Positions 20,601 through 32,622 of a stretch of DNA of 64,000 nucleotides are shown piece after piece. This DNA is from Calliopum simillimum. Taxonomy: Eukaryota; Arthropoda; Insecta; Diptera; Lauxaniidae. Position 1 is the stretch's first letter, and every line of letters begins with the position of its first letter. The notes below the pieces were generated by a model, which saw only the letters and a list, made by a program, of their open reading frames with translations, searched no databases and was not told where the DNA came from. The stretch lies in contig OX638369.1 in the NCBI GenBank assembly GCA_951812925.1, positions 28,694,392 through 28,758,391 on the forward strand, given 5' to 3'. A program made the translations under genes and the position numbers.

Positions 20601-22085
20601 AAAGTATATAAAATGAAACAATAAGAAATACCATATATTTTCCAAAGACAACGAAATAGACGAAAAGTAACAAAAATCGGGAAAAATTGTTGATAAATAT
20701 TAAAAAATTAAGAATTATTTAAAAAATTAAAAAGAATTGAATTGCTTCGAATAATATCTCGAATATATCTGAAAAAACTCATGAGGTATGAAGCAGAATA
20801 TAAAAGTTGAAAGTCTCTGAAATATTAAAAAAGTCTGAAGTAAACTCAAAGTAAAATCTTTAAAAAGGACAAAATAACGAAATAATCAAAAACCACTCAA
20901 AATGCGACATAAATTTCTAAAACAATCGAAAAACTTTGAAAACTCTCGAATAGTACTGATGGAGTCGCAACGTAACCAATAGTTTTGAAGATCCTCGAAA
21001 ATTCCTTAAAAATTCGTGCAGTTTTTGATTTTATCCATCTGTGTCCATATATAGTACTTCAAATAGGCAAATCCCTTAACTAATGGGATAAGAAAAGCTT
21101 TCGATTTCAAATAGTACTTACTGTTCTGAAATTTTTCTTGCTACTACCAAGTCATTTAACAAAGTTTGGCACGAGGGCCTTCTGTAAAAGTTAAAGAGCT
21201 TACTTGCACTTAAGTAGTTTTCATAAGATATGTACTTGATACTTATCTCAAAAATCGATTGTTTCAAGTAAGGTAGAAAGAATGCATTTCAGAAGACTGC
21301 ACAATTGATGAAGGCGTACCTCAAAGGAATGTTTTTGGTCTTACTTTTAGACAATCCTCCGCCTTCTAGTCTTTTAACGTCACGTTCATGATGTCTGTCC
21401 ATTTGGCGTATTAAAGTAAAAGAACAAAAATGTAATCATGTTGCATTTACACTCAGTATGGGTATATGGCTCATAGTTACACTCAACAAACATTGTTCTC
21501 CACTGAGTTTAGAGCACAACAACAATCAGAACTAGATAGATAGGGTCCAAATTTATATTCATACTCATTTTTTAAAACGATTACTGCATATTTTTGTTTT
21601 TTTCGTTGCGTGATAAACCAATGGAGACTTTTGATTCTCTTGAAGGCCCATTTTTCTTTACAGAAAAGATAACTAAATTTTTTTTGAAAAATAAAGATTG
21701 TTTTCTTTTAAAAATTTATAGATAATAATCGGTTTTAATAATCGACATTTTTCTTCTTTTTTTTTACTCAAATGCTTAGAATTGTTCAAAAAATATGTCC
21801 GATTTTTCGGAATTTTTGATTTGTTTTGACCAGATTTATAAAAGGTTTCAAAAAATTCTTAAGAAAACGTGAAAAATGCACTCAAATACTTTTGATGGTT
21901 CTTAGCATTTGTTGCCATATAAAAACCTGTTTTGCCGACCGTATAATTGAAAAACGTAAAAAAGTCGATTTTTAGCAGACCCCGAAATAAACTTTTTTTA
22001 AGGTTTCGTTTTGAATTTATTTGGATTTAAAACTTTTCAATCATTTAGATAAAAGCTAAAAAAAAACTATAAACTTAAAAAAATT
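20601..22085. other. AT-rich stretch, nothing recognised
   Basis: 20601-20960 is A-rich with scattered AAAAATTAAAAAG phrases and may be decayed tandem sequence. The rest has no supported feature. Confidence 0.4.
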
Positions 22086-22089
22086 TGTT

Positions 22090-22335
22090 TTTTAAATAAC
22101 CAAAACGGTTACTTAGAGGGGACGAGGGACTCTTCTGCTCATGTGCAAAATGTATTTTCGACCTTTTCCTATTGATTGGTGCAATAAAATTTATTTTACA
22201 AAAATGGGCCCAAAACGGTCACTTAGAGAGTACGGGGACTCTTTTGCTTATGTCCAAAATATATTTTCGACCTTTCCCATCGATTGGCGCAGTTAAATTT
22301 TTTACAAAAATGGGCCCAAAACGGTCACATTTTAT
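22090..22335. repeat. Tandem repeat, ~106-111 bp, 2-3 copies
   Basis: CCAAAACGGT(T/C)AC starts near 22099, 22210 and 22316. The first two are followed by ACTCTT(T/C)TGCT, ATGT(G/C)CAAAAT, TATTTTCGACC and GATTGG(T/C)GCA, then ACAAAAATGGGCC. The same phrases recur around 51935-52290 and 52600, so this is a dispersed family. The frame at 22172-22492 is a by-product. Confidence 0.75.
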
Positions 22336-23735
22336 CTTCCAGCATGTAATTTCTTATATTTACTTCTGTCACTGGATCTTTTTTCAAGGTATTTTTTTTT
22401 TGACATGTTTTTATCAAAAAAAAAAAAAAAACTTTTGTGTGATAAGTTTTTTGAAAAACTTTTATAAAAAAAATTTAAAAATAAAAGTTTAAAAAAATCT
22501 TTTCAATTAAAAGTTTTTAAAAACATTTTATCATCGAAGTTTTTGAAAATTTTTTGTATAAAAATTTGCAAAACTTTTTGAATAAAAGTTAGAAAGTTTC
22601 AAGGTCTGAATTTTTGAACCGAATATTATCTATAATACAAAAAAAAACTTTTCTACATCAAAGTTCTTGCAAAAAACATAATCCATATTTTTCAAGCTAA
22701 TTTCAGTATCCATTATGTGAAGAAAAAAAGTAGTTATGGACCTTCAGAACAATCTAAGTTGCTCCATTGCTTTTTCTCAGAACGAAAAAACAAAAAAACT
22801 ATGCAGATATCGTTTCTAAAAGCCCTCTTACTTTAAAGACGGTCTGGGGGTGACTTTTTGCTTGCAGCTTAGGAAATATTCATAGGAACCTTAGTCTACC
22901 TAGAATAACTCCGAAGCCACCACAATTAGCTAGCAAGTATTTTAACTTATACTGCTGCTACATCTCGCCTTCGATGGAGTGACCTCCTCTTGAAGTAATT
23001 AAATTTTAAGTCTAATTTTTAAAACTTTACTTAGTTTTTGATAGTCTCATGAATAGAAGATGAACTTCCGTTCGAAAAACTTAAGCTTTAAGAAATAATG
23101 ATGCACATTTTCGGAGGCACATTATGTGTTGGAATGAATACCAACAAATAACTGCCAATTTTTTTACAGTACTGTACCTCATTATGTGATACTGCGCTAA
23201 ATTTGCTTATGGTCAATTGTTGGTCTATATTTGCCATAGAATCCAACGTATTTTGCTGTAATTGGAACCAGGTTAAAGTGAATGTTCACAATGCGAATTT
23301 CCACGAAAGCAGCGACAAACCGCCTGCTGTGCAACTGTAGACAGCAGTAGCCTAAAAGTATGCAACTTTCGCTTAACGCTTGACGTACAATGCGCGCTGC
23401 AACTGAATGGAATGTTGTGTGGGTGGAATAGTTTGGCATATGATTTCAAGAGTGCATTTTTTTCTTTTTTACTTTGTAACTGCTGTAGGTAAAATTGTTG
23501 TTGCATTTAATAAATTTATTGCTATTATTGATGGTATAAACAAAGTGCAGCTGCGTTATAAAAATATTGATGTGCATTTATTTCCCTTCTTAATGTTCGC
23601 AGTGATGAAAATGAAACTTTAAGAAAGAAACGGACTAAATTTTGAAAATTTTTTTGCAATTGTTTATATAATAATAGTTATATTGAGCATCCTAAGTCCT
23701 TGTATTAAATTAAAAACAAAATTTTCAATTGCACT
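22336..23735. other. Non-coding stretch, nothing recognised
   Basis: 22380-22680 is made of variants of AAAAGTTTTT…AAAAACTTTT. The overlapping frames at 23197-23622 on both strands have no recognisable domains. Confidence 0.4.
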
Positions 23736-24480
23736 CAAAATCAGTAGAACCGACAGTCAGTCGTCAGTCAATCAGTCAGTCAATAGCAATGTCAACAATA
23801 TAAGAATTAAATTTTAACAATAAAAGAAAACAAAAAAAAAAAAAAAAAATAAAAAAATAAAAAAATACTAAAAACTAAAAGCAAAATAAATAAATAAAAA
23901 ACACAAAAGGAAATAAAAGTAAATTTGAACAAAAATCACGTTTCAAATAAATGGATGTCATCAAATGTGAGCGGCAGCAGTAGCAACAACAATAACAGCA
24001 AAAGGAAGCGGTGATAAAAAAACGAACAACAAATTCAAGAGCAGCAACATTTTGTGCACAGCAACGACGGTTTAGCTTTGTAATAACGACGACGGCAACA
24101 ACTTTGGACACGCAATTGGAGCAATGGCTACCGCCAGCCGCCGCATCAGTGACTACCAACAGAGTAAAAAAATGCTGTAGCTAAAAAGCGAACAATTTGC
24201 AACAGCTAAAAAGTTTCTTCTTTTTTTTTTGCTGTTTTTATAATCTGTAAGGTTTTAAGTTACGCTTTTTTGTAGAGCAAAAGCAGTACACAGCAACAGC
24301 AGCAATAGAAAATGTGAATGAAATTGTTGCAACAACAATAAGAGACAGAAAAAAGCAGCAACTTTTACAAAACAGCAACATTAAAATCAAATAAAATTCA
24401 TCGGACAGCAGCTTAAAAGCAACAGCAACCAACAGCAGCAACAACAATCACTGTAACAATCGTAGTGGAATAACAAATCC
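23736..24480. other. CAGT- and CAG/CAA-rich low-complexity stretch
   Basis: Clustered CAGTCAGT-type repeats (23755-23785) are followed by a long A-rich segment (23815-23920), then a stretch dense in GCAGCAACA and AACAACA triplets to about 24450. Such composition is common in fly 5' UTRs and in introns of neural genes. I cannot support an exon; no long frame on the plus strand persists. Confidence 0.4.
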
Positions 24481-25574
24481 TTGCATGCAATGTGACAATT
24501 TATTTTTTCTGTTTAAGAAGTGACAGTGTTTAGTTTGACTTTCGGGACATTCTATAGAAAAATTTGAAGAGGCTTTAAAAACATTTGATAAAATAAAGGT
24601 TTTTCTTAAAAGCTTTTTTACTTTGATTTTTTATTGTCAAGAAAAACTGTAAGCTTTCTTTTAACTAAAGGATTTAAAAGCTTAACTTTACTTCTTAAAA
24701 TTTTTATTTGATTATTTTTTTTTTTTTTCACAGAAGAAAGCTGTTTTTATTGAAAAAAATTTAAGAAGTTTTGGAGGAATGTTGTTTTATTGGACCCTGC
24801 TCAACAGAACACTTTTGATTCTACTGGGGGCCAATTTTGCCACAAAAAAAAACTGAATGATGCAGATATTGTTTTTAAGAGTCCTTCTTTCTTCTGAATT
24901 GTCTATTGCAATGGGCAATATATGTATATATTCGACAAAATAACAACCTGAAAAGCAACGACTGCTTTGCCAAGATCAAACACCTCCTAAACGAGAGATA
25001 TCATGCTTTTACACTCCTCTATCAAAAACATTCAATCGATGGAAATATGGTCCCATATTTCGAAAGTAATGGAATCAAACAGTTCTCAATAAGCAAGCCG
25101 TTTAGGTATGGGTACAAGTTTTAGCTGAAGGATTGTCATCATCACCAAGTAAAATCTATACCAAATCGATTACACATGTACAGATAAGTACTATTCATAT
25201 TGTTTAGCCCATGGCGTAGTCATGGCACTTTGGTCAATTTGACAAAATTTTTCTGCTTCAAAACACAGAAGAATTGAAGAAGATATGGAGAGAAATGTAC
25301 GTTTTGTACTGTGATCGCAAGTAAGCTGCAAAAAGCTTGAAGCCAAACCTTCATTTTCAGCGTACCAACAAAGCCTTTGGCTTGGTTGAATCGGTAAAAT
25401 GGGAAACTACATTATATACATGGATACTGATGAGAGATAACCATGAACAATAAAATTATAAAGAATTAAATACAAATAAAAATAAATCAAAAAATTCTAA
25501 AATCACCGTCAAAAAAAAAAAAAGAAATGGTGGGAACAGAAAAAAAAAGTTAATAAGTACTTAGTCATCAACGG
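24481..25574. other. Non-coding stretch, nothing recognised
   Basis: The stretch is AT-rich. The 72-codon frame at 24906-25124 has no recognisable motif and no support as a gene. Confidence 0.4.
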
Positions 25575-25577
25575 CTG

Positions 25578-25665
25578 GCAACGATAGTGCATCGGTCTAA
25601 GTACTGGTTGGTGCGTTTGAGAGATTTGCTATGGCATGAGCATCTCAGGTTCAAATTTCGGATCG
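25578..25665 (+). repeat. tRNA-derived SINE-like head
   Basis: The sequence ATAGTGCATCGGTCTAAGTA resembles a pol III A box, and CTCAGGTTCAAATTTCGG about 65 bases on resembles a B box (GGTTCRANNCC, one or two mismatches). It does not fold as a proper tRNA by eye. Similar heads occur near 47290-47358 and 56175-56240. Confidence 0.5.
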
Positions 25666-25885
25666 AAAAAATTTCCAACTTGGAATTTTTCAATTATAAT
25701 CAGTTAAATAAAAATAGAAAATTATAATTACGAAAACAAAAAAGGTCTCATGAGCTTTTATGACGAAAGATGAGACATATGTCATCAAAGCTATAATTTG
25801 TAATCTGATTCTTAATTGATCTTTGCAAATATAAGAATGAGTAAAAGTTCAGTTAAAAATTAGTTTTTTATAAAATGTTTTTGAC

Positions 25886-27035
25886 TTTACCCAGTGTTCC
25901 AAACAAATTCGTTTCGAATCCGTAACGGGTTCATATTTTCGTTCTTTTTATCGGTTACTGATCCGTTTGCTGGAGAAATTCCTAAAAAAAGCGAATCGTT
26001 TTTTTTACTTTTATGGATCCGTTTCGAATCCGTTACGTATATCAAAAACGAATTCAAAACGGATTCGCTTTTAATAATGTTATTGCTGATTATAAAAAAA
26101 AGAACCAGAAGCGATTATTTTTAATTAAAAAAAAAAAAACCAAAAAATTTCTAGCCCGGCCGTGAGGCGAACCCAGGCTCCCGGATTATTACTTTTCATA
26201 CACGAGACATTAGACAACTAGGCAATTGACCGATATAATGTAGAGTTGTCTGATGTAGACTTATTTGATGTTGAGATTTAAAGTTTGTATATTAAACAAA
26301 TTTCTGTTGTTTTTTTATAAGTATTCTGTGTTGTTTTTATTCCCTTCATTTGATGAAAAATATAACATACTCAAATTTGGAATCAAAAACGTTTCTTCAA
26401 ACAGAGGGTTGAAAAGTTTCCAAAAAACCATACACAATAAAATAAAAAGATAAAAAAATCAAATCAAAAATGTTTTTTTTTATCATCATCAACATTAATT
26501 AAAGCAAATCCCGTTTGAGTTCGTTTTTGAAGTATTTACGGATTCGAAACGGATTCACCCAGGTTTGAGTCCTACCATAGGTAAATTTTTATCCTTTATT
26601 TTTCTTCCTTTTTTTCTTTTTATTTTTTTTTTAATTGTTAATAAGCGTATCAAAATGTTTTTTTTTTTTTGTAAATATACAGCATCAACATTTTTAAAAG
26701 AGAATCCGTTTTGAATTCATTTTTACATACGTTTCGGACTCGAAACGGGTCCGCACTGCAGAATCTCCCGGGTTCGAATTCTACCATAGGCGGATCGATA
26801 TATTTTTTTCTTTTTATTTATTGTTTTTTAATCGGTAATAAGCGCTTCAAAATGTTGTTTTTTATTTAAGCACAGCATTAACATTATTAAAAGCAAATCC
26901 GTTTTGAATTCGATTCTGTTGTACGTTTCGGGTTCGAAATGGATCCTTTACCGCAGATAACGTTTTTATCCCTTTATGAACTTGTAGCGGGTTCGAAACG
27001 GATCCTCATTCGTTTTTGTGCACATTGGGTAATTT
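25886..27035. mobile_element. Repeat block with inverted ends and tandem units (hAT-like termini?)
   Basis: The left end reads TTACCCAGTGTTCCAAAC and the right end, reversed, TTACCCAATGTGCACAAA, both leading into GTTTCGAA(T/C)CCG. Three rightward units (near 26480-26570, 26640-26785 and 26835-26960) contain AATAAGCGYWTCAAAATGTT, CAGCATCAACATT, then AATCCGTTTTGAATTC and GTTTCGG. One unit at about 26020-26080 is in reverse orientation. CAGTGTT-type ends suit hAT elements, but I could not find an 8-bp duplication. B-box-like motifs (GGGTTCGAATTCTACC) sit at the unit joints near 26555 and 26770. No transposase is present. Confidence 0.55.
26155..26245 (-). repeat. tRNA-like (SINE-type) segment inside the repeat block
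   Basis: On the minus strand CGGTCAATTGCCTAGTTGTC resembles an A box. GCCTGGGTTCGCCTCACGG downstream resembles a B box with its stem. The order and spacing suit a tRNA-derived promoter. The acceptor stem is not convincing, so this is probably a SINE relic and not a tRNA gene. Confidence 0.45.
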
Positions 27036-27040
27036 AAAAT

Positions 27041-28800
27041 TTTTTTTTTTAATTTTTGAACTCTTGAAAATTTTAAGCTTTTATTTTTCAAAGAAAAAGG
27101 TTTTTATAAGGTTCTCCATGGAATAGTCTGGCTTTTTAACGTTTTTTTCATATATTTCTTTTAGTTTTATTTATTTAGCTTTAGTATTATTTACTCTGTT
27201 TGTTTTTAAAGTTTTTTTCCCTACTTTTGATTTTTTGTACATTTTTACAGTTTGCCTTAGTCTGTTGCGCATAGCTACAGTATTAAGTATCCACCACTGT
27301 GGTATATCGCCAGATATAAACGTTGTCCAAGCCAATGTCCCAGTAACATCAGTAAAAGCAGTAGCTACAACAACATACAAAAAAAAAAAAAATACAACTC
27401 TGCAACGACAGCAAAAATCAACACGCATTTTAGAAAAAATAAAAAAAATAAAGAAATATGTTGAAGGAAAAAAGCACCCTGTTTCATATTTATTTTTCAA
27501 TTTCAAATTCTTCTCTTTTTTTGTGTATTTTTGCACACTATAAATTTTTAATAAAATAAAGCACTGCAAGCATAAGACCTTGAGTATATTTAACTGAGTG
27601 TTCCGCACTTATAAAAAGTACTATTTTTTCTCTAAAATAATTTTATGCGATTTGCCTTAAAAAAAATGCCTTAATATTTTTGCAAAAAAGTGCTTCTCAT
27701 ATAAGTGTTATCCATGCAAGTGGAAAATTGTCACAACTGTCATTTAGTTAAATATCCACTAAGGCAACAAACATACTTAGTGCTTAGACATTTCTTTTGT
27801 TTTGTTAAACTTTGCAAGAAAATAGTCTAAACTGCTCCTATTACAACTTTTCTTAACATTTGATATTTCAATTTGATGCTTTGTTGCTTTTGAATAGCAA
27901 AAGTTGTATTCATTTCTTGCTTTCCTTCGTTTTAATAAATTTTAATATCCCATATTGTACAATTCCGCTTTCAGACATAACTTTTACTAATTACAGAAAG
28001 TTAGAAAAAAAAGAATCATACAATATTAAATTTTTCTTTTTGTGCTTTCAAATACTTTGATGGAAATTATCTTATTTAAAACAACTGGATATTGTTAAGC
28101 TTTGGGTTTATATGAGAACGATCCTCTTCAGTATTGAAAAATTTTAGTTAACCAAGTACACAAAACTTTCTTGGAGACTTTTTCGTTTGATCACAGTACA
28201 AATCTAATCAAAAAGCATGTTATTGTGTTCATTACATCATTAATAATCAAATCTAACATTCTAAAAAAGTTTCTTCCTTTAGTTCTATCAAACTGTTCAG
28301 ATAAAATGCTAAATCCGAAATTATGTTTTATATCTGTGCGAAAATGAATTAAATAATCTTAGCCGCCAGATTATTTTCAAAATAACGATGCAAAAAATAA
28401 CGAAATTTTAAAATCTGAAGAAATTTTTCATGGCATATTTTATTGAGAAAATGTACTGAAAAAACCAGAAACTGCCTTTTTATATTTATATGAATTTTAC
28501 TAGAATCAAAATTAAATTCATAAAAGATCTCCACGCTTTTGACACCAAAAACTTAAAGATTGAATCATACGTAACAAACTTTTGTAGAATGAGATTTTTC
28601 TTTGTCTTGTCCTCAAGAACGAATAACTTCTTTATTGAGAGAGTTAAGAACACTTTTGGCGTTGTTTCTTTAGTTTCTAACCCACAAAAAATTTAAAAAA
28701 GACTACCTCAGTGGCGCTTCATGATACTCAATGCTTCCATCGCAATCAGTCTTGGCCATTTTAGGTCTTCTAAGAAAGACATGCGGACCTCATCGTTCTT
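27041..28800. other. Non-coding stretch, nothing recognised
   Basis: Open frames on both strands at 27171-27608 overlap each other and are low in complexity, with poly-Lys or poly-Phe runs. No family is recognised. Confidence 0.4.
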
Positions 28801-28805
28801 TAGTT

Positions 28806-28958
28806 CTAACACACAGACTGTTTACTAGGACATTTAGTAGCGACAAACTTAAGTCGAATAACGCAAAGATGGTGATTGGACTCGATGTCAGCGGCCCTCT
28901 CTACTCGTACGTCCAAAAGACTACCTATGCATATTTTGCTAATGCAGAAGTAGTCTAT
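28806..28958 (-). pseudogene. LINE endonuclease relic (RTE-like)
   Basis: Read on the minus strand this gives 50 codons beginning IDYFCISKICIGSLLDVRVE and continuing RAADIESNHHLCVIRLKF. That is the C-terminal end of an apurinic-type endonuclease of RTE-like LINEs, where the pattern is IDY…LLDVR…GAD…SDHHLV…LKL. The conserved S-D-H has become S-N-H, so the catalytic Asp is lost. A stop follows at 28806-28808. I could not extend the match upstream or into reverse transcriptase. The plus-strand frame over the same bases (28731-28961) is its shadow. Confidence 0.6.
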
Positions 28959-28965
28959 TGATAAA

Positions 28966-31170
28966 AACCTTAAAAACATGCCGAAAAAGGACTAAGGCGT
29001 TTACGATTTTTTATTACAGAAATCGCTACTTTACCGATCGCGAGTAATCGTGACCACGCTCTTATTTAACAGACTGTATAGGGTATTTAATGTTTGGCCA
29101 GGCTAAAAGTTATACTCTTACTAGTTTATTTTGTACACAAAATCAAGCCCAAGTAGACTTATAAGCAACTAATACCAAATTTTGTTATTTATAAAAAACC
29201 AATTTTCGATAAATGCTTTATGTGGGATTTTTTAAGTAAAGCCTGTAGATAATACTCTTTTTTTTTCCTTTTTTTTTTTACAAAAACCATTATTTTGTTT
29301 ATCCCTAATAATAATTTTGTTTTTCTGTGAAATTTGTTTTCTCCAAAAGCATTGATTTTCGTTTATTTTTTATTTTTGATTTTCTGTTTGCATTTAATTA
29401 CAAAATTGATTTGAATTTCTCTTTGATGGTTACTACGATTTTGCTTTTCTAATTCAGCTGAAATTGCGCCAAATGATTGATTTTTTTTTCGTGTAATTTT
29501 GTTTTATTGTTTTTTTTAACAGATTTTCATCAGTTACAAATGTTGCGCGTTATAATATGTGCAACTGACACAGTTTTGAACGAAAAACAATTTTTCAAAT
29601 TCAAATGAATTTAAGTAAAATACTTTAATTATTTTTCTGCTATTCGACAGAATAGCGTGGGGGTAAATATCAAAGAAAAAATAAAAATACCGAAAACATT
29701 CCCATTTTCCTAGCACTCAAAGAGCAAACATCGAATCTAATTAAAAATTAATTCCAAAATAGGCGGCACATTTCAATCAATGAACAGGAAAATTTCTAGA
29801 CTTTGCTTCATGACGAAGAGCATTGCTTTGAATTGTTGCCTAAAATTTAACAACAATTAGAAGAAAAGTTTAAATTTGCTACAATTTTGAGCAGATGATG
29901 TCAAGTAGAAAAGGTGCTGAAAATTTCAAAAGAGTGTCTTTGAAGTGTGGTTTCTATGCTCTTACCTTTTCTTTTGAATGTTAAACGGCAAGCAATCAAG
30001 TGTTATAATTTACATGACCTTGAATTTTGAAAAGATTAGGTACATTACGATCACGAATCAAGCAACCAAGCAAATGTTACACTTCTTGAAGAATTTCAAT
30101 CAATTTCATAAAAATCATATTTTGCTGAACAGGTCTAAGAACTTATTGGAATCTTTTTGTTTATGTAACCATGTTACCGCACTTCATCTAATCTCATCCT
30201 CCCTACTCATCCTAAGTAGATTTTCATGTATTAATCTGTACCATTTTGAAATTTCATTGATTATGCATGAATTTATGAATAACAGGAGCCAGCATGACCA
30301 ACCAATATAGACACACCGCATACATACTTATGCAATGTTCACTATTTTGTTTGTTGGCCTACATTTTTAGCATACTTTTGGGCGTACAAGGGACATGTCA
30401 TAACTTTTGCTCTATTCCCATTAACATTGACAGTTAATTTTATTAACAATATGCTTTCATTCATACATACACACGTGTTTGTGTGTAAAAACTAACACAC
30501 TGTAAAAACCATAAAAAGGACCTTTAGTTTTTTTTTTCTTTCTTCACGCTGGTGTAAGGGCGTGTCAATGTCATATGATGTTGTCAATGTTGGGGAGAGT
30601 TGGCGTATGGTCACAAGTGCTGCATTATTAATTGTCGTTTGGTCGGTCTGTCTGCCAGTCGGTGATGTGCCTAAGCTTATATTGTTGTTATTGCTATTAA
30701 AAGGGATTTTTCTTCTTGTTCTGCATCTTCTCTATATCTTTTATTTCTATTGTGCTCTGGGGAACAACAATTTTTTTTGCTGTAGAAACCACATCGTTGG
30801 TTTGTCTGTGTTGCGAGTGTGAAAAATATAACTTCTTTTTCAGCTTTTAACTGCTTGTCAAAAGTACTTAAAAAAGCTGTTGAAGAGTTGTTGTAAGGAC
30901 TAGGGAATATTAATTTTTAGCTTTATGATTTTATGTCCTTGTTACAGCATGTGTTTGACTCCTTAATACGGGGTGCTTGGTTGTTCATTTTTTTATTAAT
31001 AAAATATGTTTTCTTTAGAAAACGCTGGCTTTGATTTGAAGAATCTTTTTAAAATGAAAAAAGTTTTCATGATAATTTTCTAATTTGTTGAATTTGACAA
31101 TTATATTTGATGATTTTTGAATTTTATCATTTAATTCAATATTTCATTATGTTTTGTGCATAACAGAGGC
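28966..31170. other. Non-coding stretch, nothing recognised
   Basis: It is AT-rich with no recognisable ORF product. TATATAA-like and simple repeats are at background level. Near 30460-30490 there is a short CA/GT-rich part. Confidence 0.4.
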
Positions 31171-31174
31171 TTGT

Positions 31175-31385
31175 ACAAGACTTCTTGTTGAAGTATTTGT
31201 TTTTATAAAATACAGTACACCAAAGTTTTCGTTAGAATCAGGTATTTTTTTGACACTGGTAGGACAAAATAGTGTACTTCAGTGTCAAAATGAAGTCAGT
31301 GTCAGTGAAGATTTGAATGTTGAATTTTTTGGATTATATAACATACTTCAGTTCAGTGTAAAATGCAACATTTTGCTGACTTTAA
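31175..31385 (+). repeat. Dispersed repeat, copy 1 (partner at 58910-59095)
   Basis: It begins TTGAAGTATTTGTTT and continues ATAAAATACA, AGAATCAGGT, TTGACACTG, GTGTACTTCAGTGTCAAAAT, then CAGTGAAGA and CTTCAGTTCAGTGTAAAATG. The order and spacing match 58910-59095 in the same orientation. The motif CAGTGTCA and its variants recur inside. No coding function is seen in the 78-codon frame over it. Confidence 0.8.
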
Positions 31386-31389
31386 GATG

Positions 31390-32622
31390 ATTTTTTTATT
31401 TTAATGTTTCAGCAATATTTTTTGACTTTGTACTGATTTTTTGCTATTTGATAAGATTCAGCAACATTTTGATGACTTTAAGACGACTTTTTGTTATTTT
31501 GATGTTTCAGCAACATTTTTTGACTTTAATGTGATTTTTGTTATTTGTTTAGATTTCGAAAAATTTTGATGATTTTAAATCGACTTTTGTTATTTCAATG
31601 TTGCAGCAACATTTTTTGACTTTATAGTGATTTTTATTATTTGTGTTGTTTCAGCAACATTTTAATGGTTTTAAGGCGACTTTTGTTATCTTAATGTTTC
31701 AGGAAAATTTTTTGACTTTATAGTGATTTTTGTCATTTGTATAATTTTAGCAACATTTTGATGACTTTGAGGCGACTTTTGTTATTTTAATGTTTCAGCA
31801 ACATTCTTTGATTTTATAGTGACCTCTGTCATTTGTATAATTTTAGCAACATTTTGATGACTTTAAGCCGATTTTTGTTGTTAATGTTTCAGCAACATTT
31901 TTTGATTTTAAAGTGATTTTTGTTATACATATGTATAGTTTTAGCAAAATTTTTATGACTTTAAGGTACCTTTTATTTTGTTAATGTTTCAGCAACATTT
32001 GTTGATTTTGAAGTGACTATCGTTATTTTAATGTTTCGGCAACATTTTTTGACTTTAGAGTGATTTTTGTTATTTGTTTAGATTGAGCAACATTTTGATG
32101 ACTTTAATGCGACTTTTGTTATTTAAATGTTTCAGCAACATTTTTTGACTTTATATGGATTTATGTTATTTGTATAGTTTTAGCAAAATTTTGATGACTT
32201 TAAGGTAACTTTTGTTTTGTTAATGTTTCAGCAACATTTTTTGACTTTAAAATGATTTTTGTTATTTGTTTAGATTGAACAACATCTTGATGACTTAAAG
32301 GCGACTTATGTTATGTAAATGTTTCAGGAACATTTTGTGACTTTATAGTGATTTTTGTCATTTGTATAATTTAAGCAACATTTTGTTGACTTTAAGGCGA
32401 CTTTTGTTATTTTAATGTTACAGCAACATTTTTTGATTTTATAGTGATTTTTGTTATTTTTATAGTTACAGCAACATTTTGATGATTTTATGCCGATTTT
32501 TGTTGTTAATGTTTCAGCAACATTTTTTGATTTTATAGTGATTTTTGTTATATGTTTAGATTCAGCAACATTTTGATGACTTTAAGGCAGCTTTTGTTAC
32601 TTTAATGTTTCAGCAGCATTTG
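31390..32622. repeat. 98-bp minisatellite, about 12 copies
   Basis: The array alternates two related half-units of about 49 bases. One is GCAACATTTTTTGACTTTAT then AGTGATTTTTGTTATTTGTA. The other is GCAACATTTTGATGACTTTA then GGCGACTTTTGTTATTTTAA. Each pair ends with TGTTTCA. About 12 pairs fit between the ends, with one local rearrangement near 31985-32040 where a unit is shortened. Units differ by scattered substitutions, so the array is not newly made. It starts a few bases after the copy 1 repeat at 31175-31385. Confidence 0.93.

Noticed and set aside
25886..27035. Firm hAT assignment from CAGTG…CA(C/T)TG ends
   Set aside because: The required 8-bp target duplication is not found, and the inverted similarity extends outside the CAGTG (TTACCCA). 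So only a tentative label is given.
27171..27608. Overlapping frames of 145 and 102 codons on opposite strands
   Set aside because: Both are low-complexity (Lys- or Phe-rich from A/T runs) and mutually exclusive. No domain or splice context.
31390..32622. CRISPR-like array
   Set aside because: The unit is 98 bases with no constant-repeat and variable-spacer pattern, and the genome is eukaryotic. It is a minisatellite.
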